Assembly: GCA_963965975.1 (NCBI GenBank)
Contig: OZ014416.1
Location: 1,488,001-1,552,000 of the forward strand
Length of the DNA: 64,000 bases
Source of the DNA: Xestospongia bergquistia
Lineage: Eukaryota > Porifera > Demospongiae > Haplosclerida > Petrosiidae
Direction of reading: 5' to 3'
The position numbers were made by a program, and so were the translations under genes. Under the pieces are notes generated by a model, which ran no database searches, had not been told where the DNA came from, and was given only the letters and a program-made list of their open reading frames with translations. This document shows positions 10,993-25,170 of this stretch, piece by piece. How positions within the stretch are numbered: position 1 is the stretch's first letter; every line of letters starts with the position of its first letter.

Positions 10993-13900
10993 TTATGTTA
11001 ATGCTTTCCTTAATATAGGTGTTGACTTAAGAAGCTGACGTGCTTCTAACAGTGAACATTTTTTCTTTATCATAAGAATAGCTGAGGGGACAACCTGCAA
11101 TAAATGTGACAATATTGTATTGCACAGTGTCGGATCATGCTTTTGTATGTACCATGTCTTGTGATGTAGCAGCTGCAATATGACAGATTATGTCATTACG
11201 GGTTGCAGGTGGGGTTAAACCATTTCCATATATGGATAAAAGGAGATGATGTTCAGCAACATCCTTTTCAACTCCAGTTAATTCCTACATCACAAGACGT
11301 ACATGCACATGTACATGTGCATGTATGTATTTGCTGTTATACTTACCTGAATAATTCCTATAGTTCGATGATACAATTTTGTGTTACTACAGTTATAAAG
11401 GAACATTCATTTAAGTCACATGACATCACATGACCCTCACCTGACATATAAATCAATCATTCTATTACCCAGGACTTTCCCCTTCATAATGTGAGCTCCA
11501 GTACTGATAGCATTGAGGATCCATTTAGTACTCATTTCAGTCAGGGTTAGAAGAAACAAGGAGAGGACAGACGAGGGTACATGTGGGAACAATAGAGTCC
11601 TGATAACATCAAAAGGTAACGTTACAATCACAGCAATGCTTTTCTCTGGAGAGTAATAACTTAACTGCATTAATATTAGTTATTATTTTTGAATATACAT
11701 TATTAAAATTACCTGATTAATATCAAAAATATTGACCATACCCACTAGACAATGACACTCCTGTACTTTTTGCAACAAATTTTCAGCTCCTATAAAATAC
11801 GGACAATTTAATTAAAAGAGGTTTTACAAGTGCTTACCTGTAATGTCTCCTATAAAAATAACTAGATCTTTCTCAGTTAGTTGTGGTACCACTATATCTT
11901 CAAAATAGTCCCAATCTAATCTGTACTCAGAACCCTATAGGAACATAGAATGGAACATGAGAGATTAACATGGAAAATGTCCTTCCTACTTGACCAATAG
12001 ATATGTCTCCCTCTATATTGTTCATGGTTAGCCATCCACCTTTTAAGAAACCTCTGACATCATCAAACTCTACAAAAATAGATGGATTGATAACAGAATA
12101 TGGATTACTAGGGAAAGCAAATGGATGCATACACATGAGTAATGGATGAGACCTAAAACCATAAATTCTCAAAATAACGAATAGTATAAGAGTAAATTAA
12201 ACGAAATTGAACAAAAATGTAAAAATAAATGTCTGATAACAACAACGGAGTAGTTATGGTAATAAACAGTTTCCTTCCTGTATTAAAAGAGAATGGTCAC
12301 TTTCTTCATAATGATCACTTTGATCATAATGGTTACTGTGATCATAATGGTTACTGTGATCATAATGGTTACTGTGATCATAATGGCATTGTGATCATAA
12401 TGGTTACTGTGATCATAATGGTTACTGTGATCATAATGGCATTGTGATCATAATGGTTACTGTGATCATAATGGTTACTGTGATCATAATGGTTACTGTG
12501 ATCTTAATGGCATTGTGATCATAATGGTTACTGTGATCATAATGGTTACTGTGATCATAATGGTTACTGTGATCATAATGGTCATAGTGGTCATAATCTT
12601 CCAATTTCATTAGTAAATTGTTTTTTATCGAAATATGTCAATTATGAGTGAAAATTGATCAATGATATCAAAAAATATTTGGTAGATTTGTCTTCATTGA
12701 CAATAAAATACATAGTTACAAATAAATACTTATAGATACTTCTAATATAACTAGTACACATTAAAGATACTAAGTGGACATGTATTAACATACTTGAACC
12801 ATATGTCAGAAGACATTCTGATGCATCAATCACGGACATGATCCCTTGCTCCTTCTGTCCAACATAACAGACACGCCCACCAGAGCATAACCTATAAATG
12901 TCACATGACTATCACATGACAAAGTCATCTCCTTACGATTTTCCAGCAGCTTCTAACAACTTAGCAATGTTATGAGATTGTAAATAAGTATAACGGTAGG
13001 TGAGTTCATATGACAATAATAGATCATCTACTGGACTAAAATGGATGAATAGATAGAAAAATGGATGGGTTATTAATTGAATGGATGGATAAATTATTTT
13101 AGTGATAAATAAATGGACAGATACCTAGATAGATTTGTAACTGGTTGTAAAAACCCGTTCAGTGAGATCATAAATAAAGTCTCTAATATGATCTTTGTTG
13201 CACTACCACTTTTCATGCGAGATGAACCAGTTATAGGTTCTGGCTACAATATAGCAGCTGTAATACTAACACTACAACTGTATTTCACCTACCCCTACAA
13301 CTGGATTAATAATGAAGCAATTATCACTTAATGCTTTCATTGCCATAGCAACTAAAACAAGAAGATGAGTTAGTTGGTTACCTTTTCTATATAACCAGAC
13401 ACTTTTACTTACCATCATAAAATGTCTTCCCATTCCAGTTATGTATTGGTATTTTCCTAATAAGGAAGTTATGTACATATACATGTACAATGAAAAGTAT
13501 TACCTAGATTGTTCAACTGGATTGAATCCTAATAGAACTGGTGTGTACTTGTCTAAGTGTTGCATACAATAGTCCAGTTGACCAGCTACATAGGGCGCCT
13601 GAAAAAGGGAGAGAGAGGGGGGGAGGAAAGAGAGTTAAGGTGATGACATAGTAAATGTACCGATAGTCCACACGTAATACCAATGAAAAGAACTTGAGTT
13701 AAGTTTCCAGTAACCTAAGCAACAGAAAGAGTTCTAATATACATCACTAATCAGCTGATTATTGCTATATTACCTCCACAAGATCCTCCATGCCGTGTTT
13801 CCATGAATCTTCAATAGCTTCAGTTGAGAGCAACAATGCTCTGTCTCTTCCAGCAATAGTATAATGAAACTTATTATGGCCACAACACAGATTAAGGTAA

Positions 13901-15052
13901 AGATTGAAAGTGCGCTAGAAGAAACAATTAATAAACTAACACACATGACTCTTTGTTCTTTATATCATAACTTAAAGATTTCCATCAATCAATTCACATT
14001 AATAGTGTATACTTCATTCATATTCACATAAAATATGGAATTGTTTTTTACCAAAACATAATGACAGTTGACTGAACAATAACGTAAGATTTAATTTTTG
14101 GTAGGTTTCAATATTACTTAAACAATATTAAATAATTATAGTATCACAAACAAAGATAGCAATTCATATAATAGGATCAAACTTTAATAGGTAGTGCTTA
14201 CTATTCAAATTAAAGAAATTTAAAAATAAGAAATTTAAGTTTAAATTTAAACACAACCTAAGGCTATATATTAGGTGGTTGATGTAACAATTAAAACACT
14301 CTTATATAGGACGCTCACTGCAGTTATAAAGGCTAGACGACCTGATGTTCCACAACCAGACAATATTATACCTCCTTGTTCATTCTGTAACACAATAAAA
14401 TATTCTCCATTGTTACAATAGTAAGTACCTTTAATATTTCTCCTGCAATGTTAGCCACTTTGTCAATAGTAGCAGTGACCTCTGGACTATAAAGAGACTA
14501 TAACAATATAACGTTAGCTCAGTGATTCTTAGGCTATAGCCCCATTCCCAGACTCTATACTTGTAAACCCGAGAATGTGGCTAACAAATCATGAAGAAAT
14601 AATGGCCCAATTTGTACAGCATTCCTTTAAAAAAGGGGAGGGGCTGCTTAAAATTCCTTCAACTCAAATGTTCCATGTTCATGCAGTTACTCCTAATCTG
14701 TGTAATTTTATCCTGAAACTGGCATTCTGGGGATGAGACCAGTTAGCCCCTCCCTCCTCCAAGTAGCTGCCTAGGGGAGGGGCTCAATTGGCCAGACAGT
14801 CAGAGTATACAGCTTATAGTTATGTGAGCAATTACTGTTCATCACAGTAATGGTATTTTTAATGTACCTGATATAATTTCCATCCTGTAAATATCTGTGA
14901 ATCACATTGCTGCAGTAATGCAACAATTCCTACAAACAGGAAGACAGGAAAGACTCAATAGAACAGATCTCATTGTTCTAACCTTCACTGTCAGCTAAAT
15001 CAATGTCAGCTGTAATGCTGTTAGATGCTTCTGTAACTAGTTCAGACTCCAT
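10993..15052 (-). CDS. GCKR: Glucokinase regulatory protein-like, double SIS domains
   Basis: In vertebrates this protein binds hexokinase IV (glucokinase) in a fructose-6-phosphate-responsive way. The gene has many small exons starting with 15052-14983, 14929-14868, 14497-14429, 14384-14319 and 13915-~13774. SIS domain 1: GGIILSGCGTSGRLAF, then YTIAGRDRAL, FIGITCGLSAPYVAGQLDYC and GFNPVEQSR, then NPVVG followed after an intron by EPITGSSRMKSGSATK. SIS domain 2: EFDDVRGFLKGG and later STKWILNAISTGAHIMKGK. The C-terminal helical cap ends ...EARQLLKSTPILRKALT. Both SIS domains and the cap distinguish it from bacterial MurQ etherases, which have one SIS domain, though the families are related. 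Whether the sponge protein regulates a glucokinase is unknown. It is divergent from the Ig-protease gene (ATGs 548 bp apart). One intron (around 12.2-12.8 kb) holds an 18-bp tandem repeat. Confidence 0.85.
12303..12595. repeat. 18-bp tandem repeat (tgatcataatggttactg)
   Basis: About 16 copies of ggttactgtgatcataat, interspersed with a 17-bp variant ggcattgtgatcataat, lie in a GCKR-like intron. Each unit contains the palindrome TGATCA. The short open frame across it is a by-product of the 18-bp period. Confidence 0.9.
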
Positions 15053-15600
15053 TGACACACCCTCTCATTAAAAAGTTTACATAGGATCAGCGATAACGTT
15101 CCTTGGACCACGTGTGTCAGTCTTTGCTTACAGCAACACAGAGAAAGTAATTAAATAAAACTTTCCTGTATTTATATGCTACTTTTGGTTCATCATTTCC
15201 ACGTGGTAAGAGCTTATCAGTATGATAAAAAGCTACATGTAACTATAGATACTTATCTTTTTATTAATCAAGTTTTTACTAGTCATGGAGACTTATACTA
15301 TAGATATTGTTTACAATAAGTAATATTAGTCGTATTCCAATAATAAACAATACATTAATAGTTTTGGTAGTTATTAGATGATGTGTCCAACTCCCCATTT
15401 TGTCTACAAGTTCAGATTAGAAGTTAGAACTATGCATATTAAGGAAGAGAAAAGGATAATTATTAGCTTACACTGTCCTCAATGTAATATATGATGTTGA
15501 CTGTTTTTTTTTGTCTTTTTCCCTTTATTTACACTAGAACTTAATTGATAATTTTAATATATATTATAATTATTTTTTAATTTTATAGACATCCAGTGCT
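15053..15600. promoter_or_regulatory. Divergent intergenic region, GCKR-like / Ig-protease
   Basis: About 550 bp between the start codons of two divergent genes. It is AT-rich and no specific promoter element is recognisable. Confidence 0.4.
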
Positions 15601-15799
15601 ATGTTGTTGATAAACAAGTTGTTTTTTCTGTTGTTTTTTGGTGTTGTTTATGGTCTAGTGATTGAACCAAATGAATTTCTCATTTCAACAAGATTACCTC
15701 ATCACATTGTTTTTACTTGTGGAGAGAGACGTAATGGTACTCTTAATCGTCCAATGTTTTTTGTTAGTTCTTTTAGAATGAAAAGACTTCTAATGTGCA

Positions 15800-15834
<35 letters not shown>

Positions 15835-18800
15835 GAGAATGAGACGGTGAACTGTAAATAGTCTGCTGTGGAAAGACAAGTACTTGATAGAAATTTGGTG
15901 TTCTGTTCACTTTAGGTAAGATGGGAAAAAGATGGCCTCCCTTTGAATCATTCAATGAAGTATCGTATCAAAGGTCTGAAAAGACAGCTGCGTATCAATA
16001 AGATTGAGAGCAATGATACTGGAACTTATCACTGTATAAGCTTAGTAGATCAACATGTACAAACCACTGCTAAATTATGGGGTGAGCACTGCTTAGACAT
16101 AGAGAGTATTGCAAGTTCTCTCTCTTTCTCTCTCTCTCTTCAGTTCGGCCAGATGTAACAGCTGTTACTCCTCAAAGTGTTGCTATTGGTTACAAGGGGA
16201 CAGTTCGATGTATTGTCTCTAAAGGAGTGGAACAAATTATGTGGAAAAGAGATAACAAAATTCTCACACTGTGGCATGCTAAAAAACAATGTAATTATTG
16301 CAAATACAGTAGAACTAGAGGACACATTAAATAAAGGACACTTGTTGTAGTCTCATGTTAATTATTAATGTACATGTAGCATCAACCTCAATTTGAAAAT
16401 ATCTTTATACTGAAGACAGTTTTAAGATACCATGTGTCCCCAGTCATCTTTATGTGTTGTATATGTAGCTTTATTCTAATTTTTTGATTCCCATATCAGT
16501 AATGCCTGTAACTCTCATTTTGACTCTGATATGATGTGAGCACTGATTCTCTTTTCTATAGTTCATAAAAGAGCCACCTATGTTGCCTCTAGCACTGGTG
16601 TGTTAGTCATCAGAGAAGTTAAAATTAGAATGGATGGTGTATACCAATGTATTGCCTTTAATAAAGCTGGATCTAATTCAACACAATTCAAATTGAGTGA
16701 GTGAAAGAATTAGCTAATGTTGGTTTCCTAATTATGTTTAATAGAATATATATATTTTGTTTATTTGTATAAAAGATATTAAAGATAGTTTAGTAGATGT
16801 GTTAATGATCAGCACCATAATCCTTCTGGTAACTCTTCAGTCTTCAAAATCAACTAAAAATCCAGTCCTTTTTAAAATACAAAAACAACAATACTATCAA
16901 AATAATTTCAGGACAATTTTTATAATTATGATCTGTTAGAATTGTACTAAGAATTTAAATGAAATCACTTGTTATAGCCACCATCATATGAGATATATTA
17001 TTACAGTATGTACATCACAAACTACACATTTTTTATTTCAGAGCACTTCAAGTAACATGATTATTTTGCAAGTAATTCATTGTTATAACTATCAATTTGT
17101 CTTGTATATAGATCTACATTGGCCTAGTGACATTTATCCTCATCAAGAGTGTGGCACATGTGATCTAGAACAATGCAAAAAGAGGACCAAACGTCAAAGT
17201 TTGAACGCTAATGAACATTCTATATTAAATGCTGAGAACAGTAGTATTATTGACTATGGAAGAAGATTAAAGAAAAGGTATATGATTGGAGAGCAAGGTT
17301 TCACTGAATATTTTGATTTTAAAGATTGGACCAAGAATGATACATTGAGTAAGAATTGTTCTCTCTTAATTCATCCATACAGCCATCTTGCCTTGTAGGA
17401 TGGAAACATTCTCCAGTCTTTGTGACTGCACCTCCATCTTGTATGACAGTATGGGCTGGTAAAACTCTTTACATACCCTGCCATGCTATTGGGTTTCCTT
17501 ATCCTAGAATGCTTTGGTCAAAGGTATAAAAATAAATATGATGTCATCATTATGTCACTAGTGACCAATCAGACCGGTGATTTTGATTATGACGATTTCT
17601 TAAGTACTAGATTAAGAGCTAGGGAACATGGATTTAAAATTTTCAGATTTCAGCCCAGAGACGAAGGGACTTATATGTGAGTTATAAATCAAAGTTTAAA
17701 CATCAGCACAAAATTAACATTAAGCAATGTCCATCATCAAAATTGTTTTGTTAACTTCATTAATAATGTAAATGATTACAGTGGTTAGACTGTATATCTA
17801 TTGTTAACTGGTTCTAATGTTTTTAAATACTTTTATTGACAAGAGTTTTAATTTGGGGATTTGTTGACTTGTATAGTTTTCCATCTAATTTGTTACAAAA
17901 TACAACTTAAAGTAGAAACATACACACACTTCTCGTTTAATATACAAGTTTTACTTTTTAAGAAGGATTAGGGTTAAATTTGGATATTAATAGTATACAA
18001 AGGTTACATGACACACGACCTTTAACAGCATGGACACTGTTGTTCCCTAACTTAATACAGTCCTGATTAAAGGAACTTCCTCTTTTTCAAAGGGTGAAAT
18101 ATCAGATATAATCTATGTTCCAATCTCTATGGTAATGTTTATTGTTTAACAATAGTTGCAAGGCATGGGAGTCTGGAAAAATAAAGATATTCTCTCCTTC
18201 TTATCGAGTGAAGGTAAAAATGAAAACTTACAGAGATATATGTGGAAAACTATCTGAGACATCAAATCGTCAGACACGAATAATCCAAGGAACCAAAACA
18301 CAATCAATAAGTGAATGGCCTTGGCAAGTAAGTCACATCAATACAAGCTCAAAGGTACTAAATTGTATTTGGTAATGCTTAGTCTCATGCCCAGACATCC
18401 ACTCACTTTCAACACTATAAAATAAACTCATAATTTATCAGTCATTAATAGATTATGGTTGCATTACTATCTCAATGTGAATGAACTCTGGTAACATATA
18501 AATACTGTATTATATACTGTATTATATACTGTATTATGTACTGTATTATATACTATATTATATACTGTATTATGTACTGTATTGTTTACTGTATTGTTTA
18601 CTGTATTATATACTGTATTATATACTATATTATATACTGTATTATGTACTGTATTGTTTACTGTATTGTTTACTGTATTATATACTGTATTATATACTAT
18701 ATTATATACTGTATTATGTACTGTATTGTTTACTGTATTGTTTACTGTATTATATACTGTATTATATACTGTATTATATATTGTATTATATACTGTATTA

Positions 18801-20505
18801 TATACTGTATTATGTACTGTATTATATACTGTATTATGTACTGTATTATATACTGTATTGTTTACTGTATTATGTACTGTATTATATACTATATTATGTA
18901 CTGTATTATGTACTGTATTATGTACTGTATTATGTACTGTATTATATACTGTATTATATACTGTATTATGTACTGTATTATGTACTGTATTATATACTGT
19001 ATTATATACTGTATATATACTGTATTATATACTGTATTATGTACTGTATTATATACTGTATTATATACTGTATTATATACTGTATTATGTACTGTATTAT
19101 GTACTGTATTATGTACTGTATTATATACTGTATTATATACTGTATTATGTACTGTATTATGTACTGTATTATGTACTGTATTATATACTGTATTATATAC
19201 TGTATTATATACTGTATTATGTACTGTATTATATACTGTATTATATACTGTATTATGTACTGTATTATATACTGTATTATGTACTGTATTATATATGTTA
19301 AGTTGGTGAGGTTGTGTTAGGTGAATTATTTCCATGTTAGTGTTTGATGGGTTTAGATTTATTAATAACTACTGTATTATCATACAGTAGTTATTAATAT
19401 TACTATGAACGGTAGTTAATAAATTACCAGATCACCAAATCATCAATTTTTCCTTAATTGAGTGATATCGTTAAGATCTTGTACATTTTGTTACTTTTAT
19501 TAGGCACTGGTTCAATATAATCCCAATATATGGTCGGAAAAATCATTTTGTGGTGGTGTGATCATTCATCCATACCGAGTACTTACAGCTGCACACTGTA
19601 TTAACAAGAATACCAAAACATCCGAATTGTTTAATAAAGAAGATATCATTGTTAGTGTGGGCGTGTACAATCGTTCCTTAGCTAACGAGACAACACGACA
19701 GGTGTTAAGTGTTAAGAAGATTTATCAACCAGCATATCACATTGGCATACATAATGATTTAACAGTCTTGGAATTTAATGAAGAGATACAATTTAATGAA
19801 AATGTACGACCTATATGTTTACCACGTATGCTGGATACTGTACCAGATATAGGTATGTTTAAAATGGATGAATGGTGTTTAAGAATGTACCAAGTAACAA
19901 TGGACATTTGAATGGATTGATGGTTTCAAATCTATTGTTTATAGTATGTATATTGAAAATAATACTAAATATCACTTTCAGTTTCAGTATAGTATACCAC
20001 TAGTTTTAAAAGTGACATACAGTAATAAAGTAACATGAAATAGAGCATAGTCATAGTATCATGTAGTCAATAAAATGTTCTATAGGATTGTTGTTGTTGA
20101 TTTGTGTATTCTAATGACATATACCATCATATAGGAACTGTTTGTTATGTTAGCGGTTATGGCTTACTACATGAAGGTGGTCCAAATTCTGATGTTTTAA
20201 GAAAAGCAGCTGTGCCTATTGTTAATTGGATTGATTGCAAGAAGCGGTATCCCTATCTTCCTGTAAATGCATTTTGTGCAGGTTACAAAGAAGGAGGTGC
20301 TGATGCTTGTCCTAACGACAGTGGAGGACCTCTGATATGTCAACGTTCCAATAAACGATGGGTATTAATGGGTGTGGTTAGTGGAGGAGAGAATTGCGGT
20401 GATCCAGGATCTTATACTTATTATGCTAATGTTGTTCATAGTCGACGATTTGTAAGATTTCCTGATGCCAGAGATCCTTTTAAACCCCCAAGGAAGTCAC
20501 CTTGA
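15601..20505 (+). CDS. Secreted immunoglobulin-domain trypsin-like serine protease
   Basis: Ten exons (15601-15762, 15916-16081, 16144-16290, 16562-16696, 17112-17348, 17399-17523, 17573-17676, 18156-18327, 19504-19852, 20135-20505) keep frame for 655 residues. A signal peptide (KLFFLLFFGVVYG) is followed by three Ig domains: WEKDG..DTGTYHC, KGTVRC..DGVYQC, and LYIPCHA..DEGTYICKAW. Between Ig2 and Ig3 lies a furin-type site (KRTKRQS). The C-terminal part is a chymotrypsin-fold protease: linker Cys in DICGK, activation site TRIIQGT, His in LTAAHC, Asp in HNDLTVLEF, Ser in ACPNDSGGPLIC. The residue at the base of the pocket is Asp (D189), so trypsin-like specificity is expected. Oddities are Asn for Gly193 and Gly for Trp215. 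I do not know a named orthologue. The 1.2-kb intron before the His exon is mostly a 12-bp satellite. Confidence 0.85.
15797..15838. repeat. (TG)n(AG)n microsatellite
   Basis: A short TG run followed by AG units lies inside the first intron (15763-15915) of the Ig-protease gene. Confidence 0.85.
18503..19290. repeat. 12-bp minisatellite (tactgtattata), ~65 copies, with higher-order structure
   Basis: The whole stretch is built from the 12-mer tactgtattata and variants ending atg or gtt, or reading tactatattata. At 18540-18765 a six-unit, 72-bp block recurs three times; near 19079-19200 a 60-bp block recurs. Because 12 is a multiple of three and few units contain stops, long frames of 150-257 codons are open on both strands. 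It lies wholly inside the intron 18328-19503 of the Ig-protease gene. Confidence 0.95.
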
Positions 20506-20791
20506 ATCGCAGTGTGGGTAACAATGTATACATTAATAACATATAACCATGTATTGTATGGTGACATGTTACTATGGCAATCATTTATTCAGTTTTTCAT
20601 TTTATTGTAATAACATCATGTAACCATGACAACCATTTATTCAGCCTTTTCATTTTGTACTATTTTTAGAATTTATCCATAAATGATCACATAATCCAAT
20701 TATCCTTCAAAACTACCAATTATTAACCACACCCACCATAATTATTATAATTATTTTAAGTACTTAAAATGTAGTGTAGGCGTTGGTTATA

Positions 20792-23700
20792 TCAGTCTTG
20801 TTTAACAGCTGCATAAATGCGACGAATGAAGAAGAATGTTGCATAGAAACCTATTGTTCCTGTCAGTAGCCAGAATCCTATTACCATGACAAATGTGTAA
20901 CCGAAATACAACATGGTTGGTATAAAATCTTCAATCTCAAGCTACAGAAAAAAGAAAGGTTTTGTTAAGAATGTTTCTCTGTGATGATGTATATGTACAT
21001 GTGCTGTTATATGAAATACTTGAATATATATGGGTGGGCGCTTATCATCAGATTGAGATCATATCATTAGATTGAGATTCAGGCAGAAGTAATCTCTTAG
21101 AGAATGGAATGCTCATTATTTGTGTGTTGCCTGGTGAGTTACATAATACAGTATAGCTGTTCAAACTGAAATAGTTCTATGCCAATAGTCCTGATCTCTG
21201 CCAAGTACTAATCTATTTGTGTATGAGTACAACTTTTATAATAACATTATTTTACTATATATCATTACTACATCTATTATAATAATTTCAATATCTCACA
21301 TATTATGATATTTACATAATATATAGTGTAGTATATCAATACTGACTGACCTTAGTATACTATATAGTATACTGACTGACCTAAGTATACTATATAGTAT
21401 ACTGACTGCCTTAGTATACTATATAGTGTATATCAATACTGACTGACCTTAGTATACTATATAGTATACTGACTGACCTAAGTATACTATATAGTATACT
21501 GACTGACCTTAGTATACTATATAGTGTATATTAATACTGACTGACCTTAGTATAGTAATAGATCAACGAATACGCAAGAACATAGTAACTCGGAGAGCCA
21601 GAAATGAATATTGATCTCCACCACCAGTGGTAGTTCTATGGGTATATGAATGGATAGATGGTACATGTAAATGGATGGATAAAAAAATCAATGGACAGAT
21701 AGGTAGACAGAAGAAGGACGAATAGATAGATAGTTTGACTGAATGGACAGATGGGCAGACAGAGACTAAATTTTATAAGTCAAACCTCAGCACAAAGTTG
21801 AAAGTAGGTCATCGCTATGGCAACCTCAGCACAAGCGATAATCAGGATAATAAAGACGAGGTAGAGAAAACCAAATAAGTAGTAAAACTGGTTTTCCCAA
21901 ATTGCCTGGAAAAGATAACTATATATTATACACGAAATGGAGGATCTACAACAAAAATGTTTTCAGCTGGTACATAATCTATAGTGTTAGATTATACAAT
22001 ATGTTTGTATTAACTAGTTAGTAAAGGGTTAAATATATAGACCTGCAGTACAAGTGTACATTGTACTTGATGTAGAGGGAAACTAACAAATGACATGTCA
22101 TGTGACAAAGATTATAGTATTAATATCATGAGGTGGTGGTCCCTTGTAGTAAGAGGTTCTATACTTGACAATTTTAGTAATTACATTTTTTATAAAGTCA
22201 AATATCAACTGTTTTTTTGCCAAACTTTCTATAACAGTTATTCATAATCTCTATAATATAAGAATTATCTATGATATAAGTGATATAAAGCTTGGTTTAA
22301 CAAATGCTATTCATTGCATTGTATTAGAACTAGAGTACTAGAGTAATAATGGAGTTAATTCAATTGACTTACAGACAGAATAAAAAATAACTCAACAAAT
22401 ATTGCGCCAAAAGGTAATATTCCCGCAACAGTAGAACTCAAAAATGGATTTAAATACCATGGCTGTTCAGGAATTTGACGAGGGATTTGGTTCGTACGTA
22501 CAGGTTGTTCATAAGGCTGTTTACGATAACCAAAATAGAACCCTCCAAAAACAAGTGGGAAAGAAATACCAAACCAAAGCAAGAGAATGATGACCATTGT
22601 TGTAAAGGGTACCTGCAGAGAAAGTGAGTCATAATACATAGAGAAAGAAAAGTTGTACTTACAGCTCCCGATGAATGCTTCCCCCAAATAAAAAAGTTCA
22701 TTAAGAAACCAGAGCCAAAAAGGATTCCTGGATACAATGTAGCAGTCTAAATGGAATAAGTCAAATATATCTCAGGATATCTTAGTAATCTATCCTAGTA
22801 TATTTTGTCTTACGAACCAAAGCAGCTGCAACTTTCCAATCTGATCCCTTCAAAGTTCGGAACATTCGAGCTGCATGAAATCCTGCAATTATTCTGGAAG
22901 ATAAAATGGGTGTGGTCATCCATTACACAGGATGTAATGAAGTGGATGTGGTCTTACCCCATAAACATAAATAGTAAAATACTAGCTGTCATTAGCGCAC
23001 CACGACTAGCTGGACTAAGCATACCAAACATTGCAAACACTGGATAGAGTGATAAATGCACAAATGAAATGGATAAATTAAAGAAGGATGGACGGAGTAA
23101 TGAATGGATATATAGAAAACGATAGATAAATGGATGAAAATTAATGGATGTATAAACTAATGAATGGATAAATAACAAACACATGGATATAGTGAAGAAT
23201 GATCAATAGAGTAACAAATGGACAAATGAGAGAAAATGGATGGATGAATGCAGAAACAAATGGATGCATGGAATGGACAAGCAATGTATGAGGCCACATA
23301 TATACTTACTTAATATAATAATAACCATACAGAATAGCTGGATTCCTGAGCCTAAACAAGCTACTAATAAAGTGGGATAACGTGGAGGACGAAATACATC
23401 ACCATGTACTAATTTCCAACCAGTCTCCTCTAATGTATCATCCTAATAATAGTGTATAATGAATACAGTTAGAATATAGGATCAATTAAAATTAATTACC
23501 AGGAGACACACACTATTATATAATGAGGTTATTATAAACCCAGTATATGTTAATATGTATTACTCTTAGTAAGTGGTACACGCACTCATGCAGACAATAG
23601 TACTTGTTACCATAGCAACATATTGTATTTACCAATTCTTCATCTCTCATGTTATAACGAGCAATGTCTCTTCGGAGAGTTCGAATAAGAATAAGTGCCA

Positions 23701-25139
23701 AAATACCTATATGTGAAGACCACATGACAATCATGTGACAATATAAAGAATAATCGAGGCAAGTGATAATGTATCACATGATCATACCAATAGAACATGA
23801 TAGTCCATGACATACCTGTCAAGAAGAGAACAATAGCGACAGAATTACAGATAGCGAACCAATGAATCTGGACGTCACTCATTCTAAGATATGTGTCCCA
23901 ACGTGACGCCCACGCAACATCACTCGCCTTAAATTGGACACTGAAACTAAATCTCACTGTGTTTTGAGCTAAAAGAGTTAAAAATAGAAACTCATAAAGT
24001 ATTATACAATATATGCAGATAACACTAATAACATTGATGAGTTAGAGTGATCACATTAAGTGAGCGAGTAGATTTAGTGTTCCTTAAGGATATTTTTACT
24101 GTCATTAGTTAATATCTAAAAAAATATATTTTTTGCTGTTTAACAATATATACAATAGTCTATTAATAGTTCATTGAACAAGGAAGAATTATCTCTGATT
24201 ATCTAAGCAAGCTGAGATTTTCTTACCATCTTTCTTTATTTCCATAACTTTAGGCTCTCCTTTAGATGACAATGCGCACTGGGTCTTGCCATCTTTCTTA
24301 GACGTAGTCATAGCTTCCATTGCAATACTTTGAGGTTCAACCTCAAATCCAACAATACGATAGAGTTCTTCATTTGTACTTCTAAAATAACAATAAAACA
24401 AAATCTTATTACAGACTCATACAAAAGGGTTAAATATTCATCCCCATAATAATTTTAATAATTACTTTTCAACATTAATTTTACACAAAGTTACTTTAAA
24501 GATAGTACATAAGATAACATCTCAAGGATATGCTATAAAGAAAAGACTATTATTACCAGAAGTGATATATAACAGTGTTAGTAGTAAATAGATTACTTAG
24601 TGAGTGATCCACTACCTTTTAAGTGGATGATAAAGAACAGTAATATAGAGATGATTGTTGACTAAGTACTTGTCGCCAATGGCAATACCAAGTTTAAATC
24701 CATCTTCATATTGTATCTACATACATACGAAATGGATGTATAACTTAACAATGGATGAATGATGTAAAGATAATGGACACACAAGGAATAAATGGACAGA
24801 TAGATGAAAACATCAGAAATAAACAAACTTACATCTCCAGTTTTTAGGTTTTTAAAAACCGATGCAGCTGGTAAGTTATCAAGTAACCTATTAGAGACAT
24901 TATTAATATACTGTATGATACAGTACTGTATCATATAGTGCTGTATCATACAGTACTGTATCATATAGTACTGTATTATATAGTACTGTATTATATAGTA
25001 GATATATTACTAGTTACATATACTGACATGTGTAAAGTGTATTCTTGACTAATTCTCTCAGTAAACTTGTTTGATTGTTTCGCAGTGAGTATGTTTTCAC
25101 ATACAACTTGACAACCAATTTCAGATCTCATTGAAAACT

Positions 25140-25170
<31 letters not shown>

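Noticed and set aside
12229..12595. Open frame and repeat array that could be a repetitive protein or CRISPR
   Set aside because: The frame simply follows the 18-bp period; the units are contiguous with no spacers, and it sits in a GCKR-like intron.
18536..19335. Four overlapping long frames (148-257 codons) on both strands with YCI/TVL/YIL-type repeats
   Set aside because: They are products of the 12-bp satellite, whose period is a multiple of three, and lie inside an intron of the Ig-protease gene.
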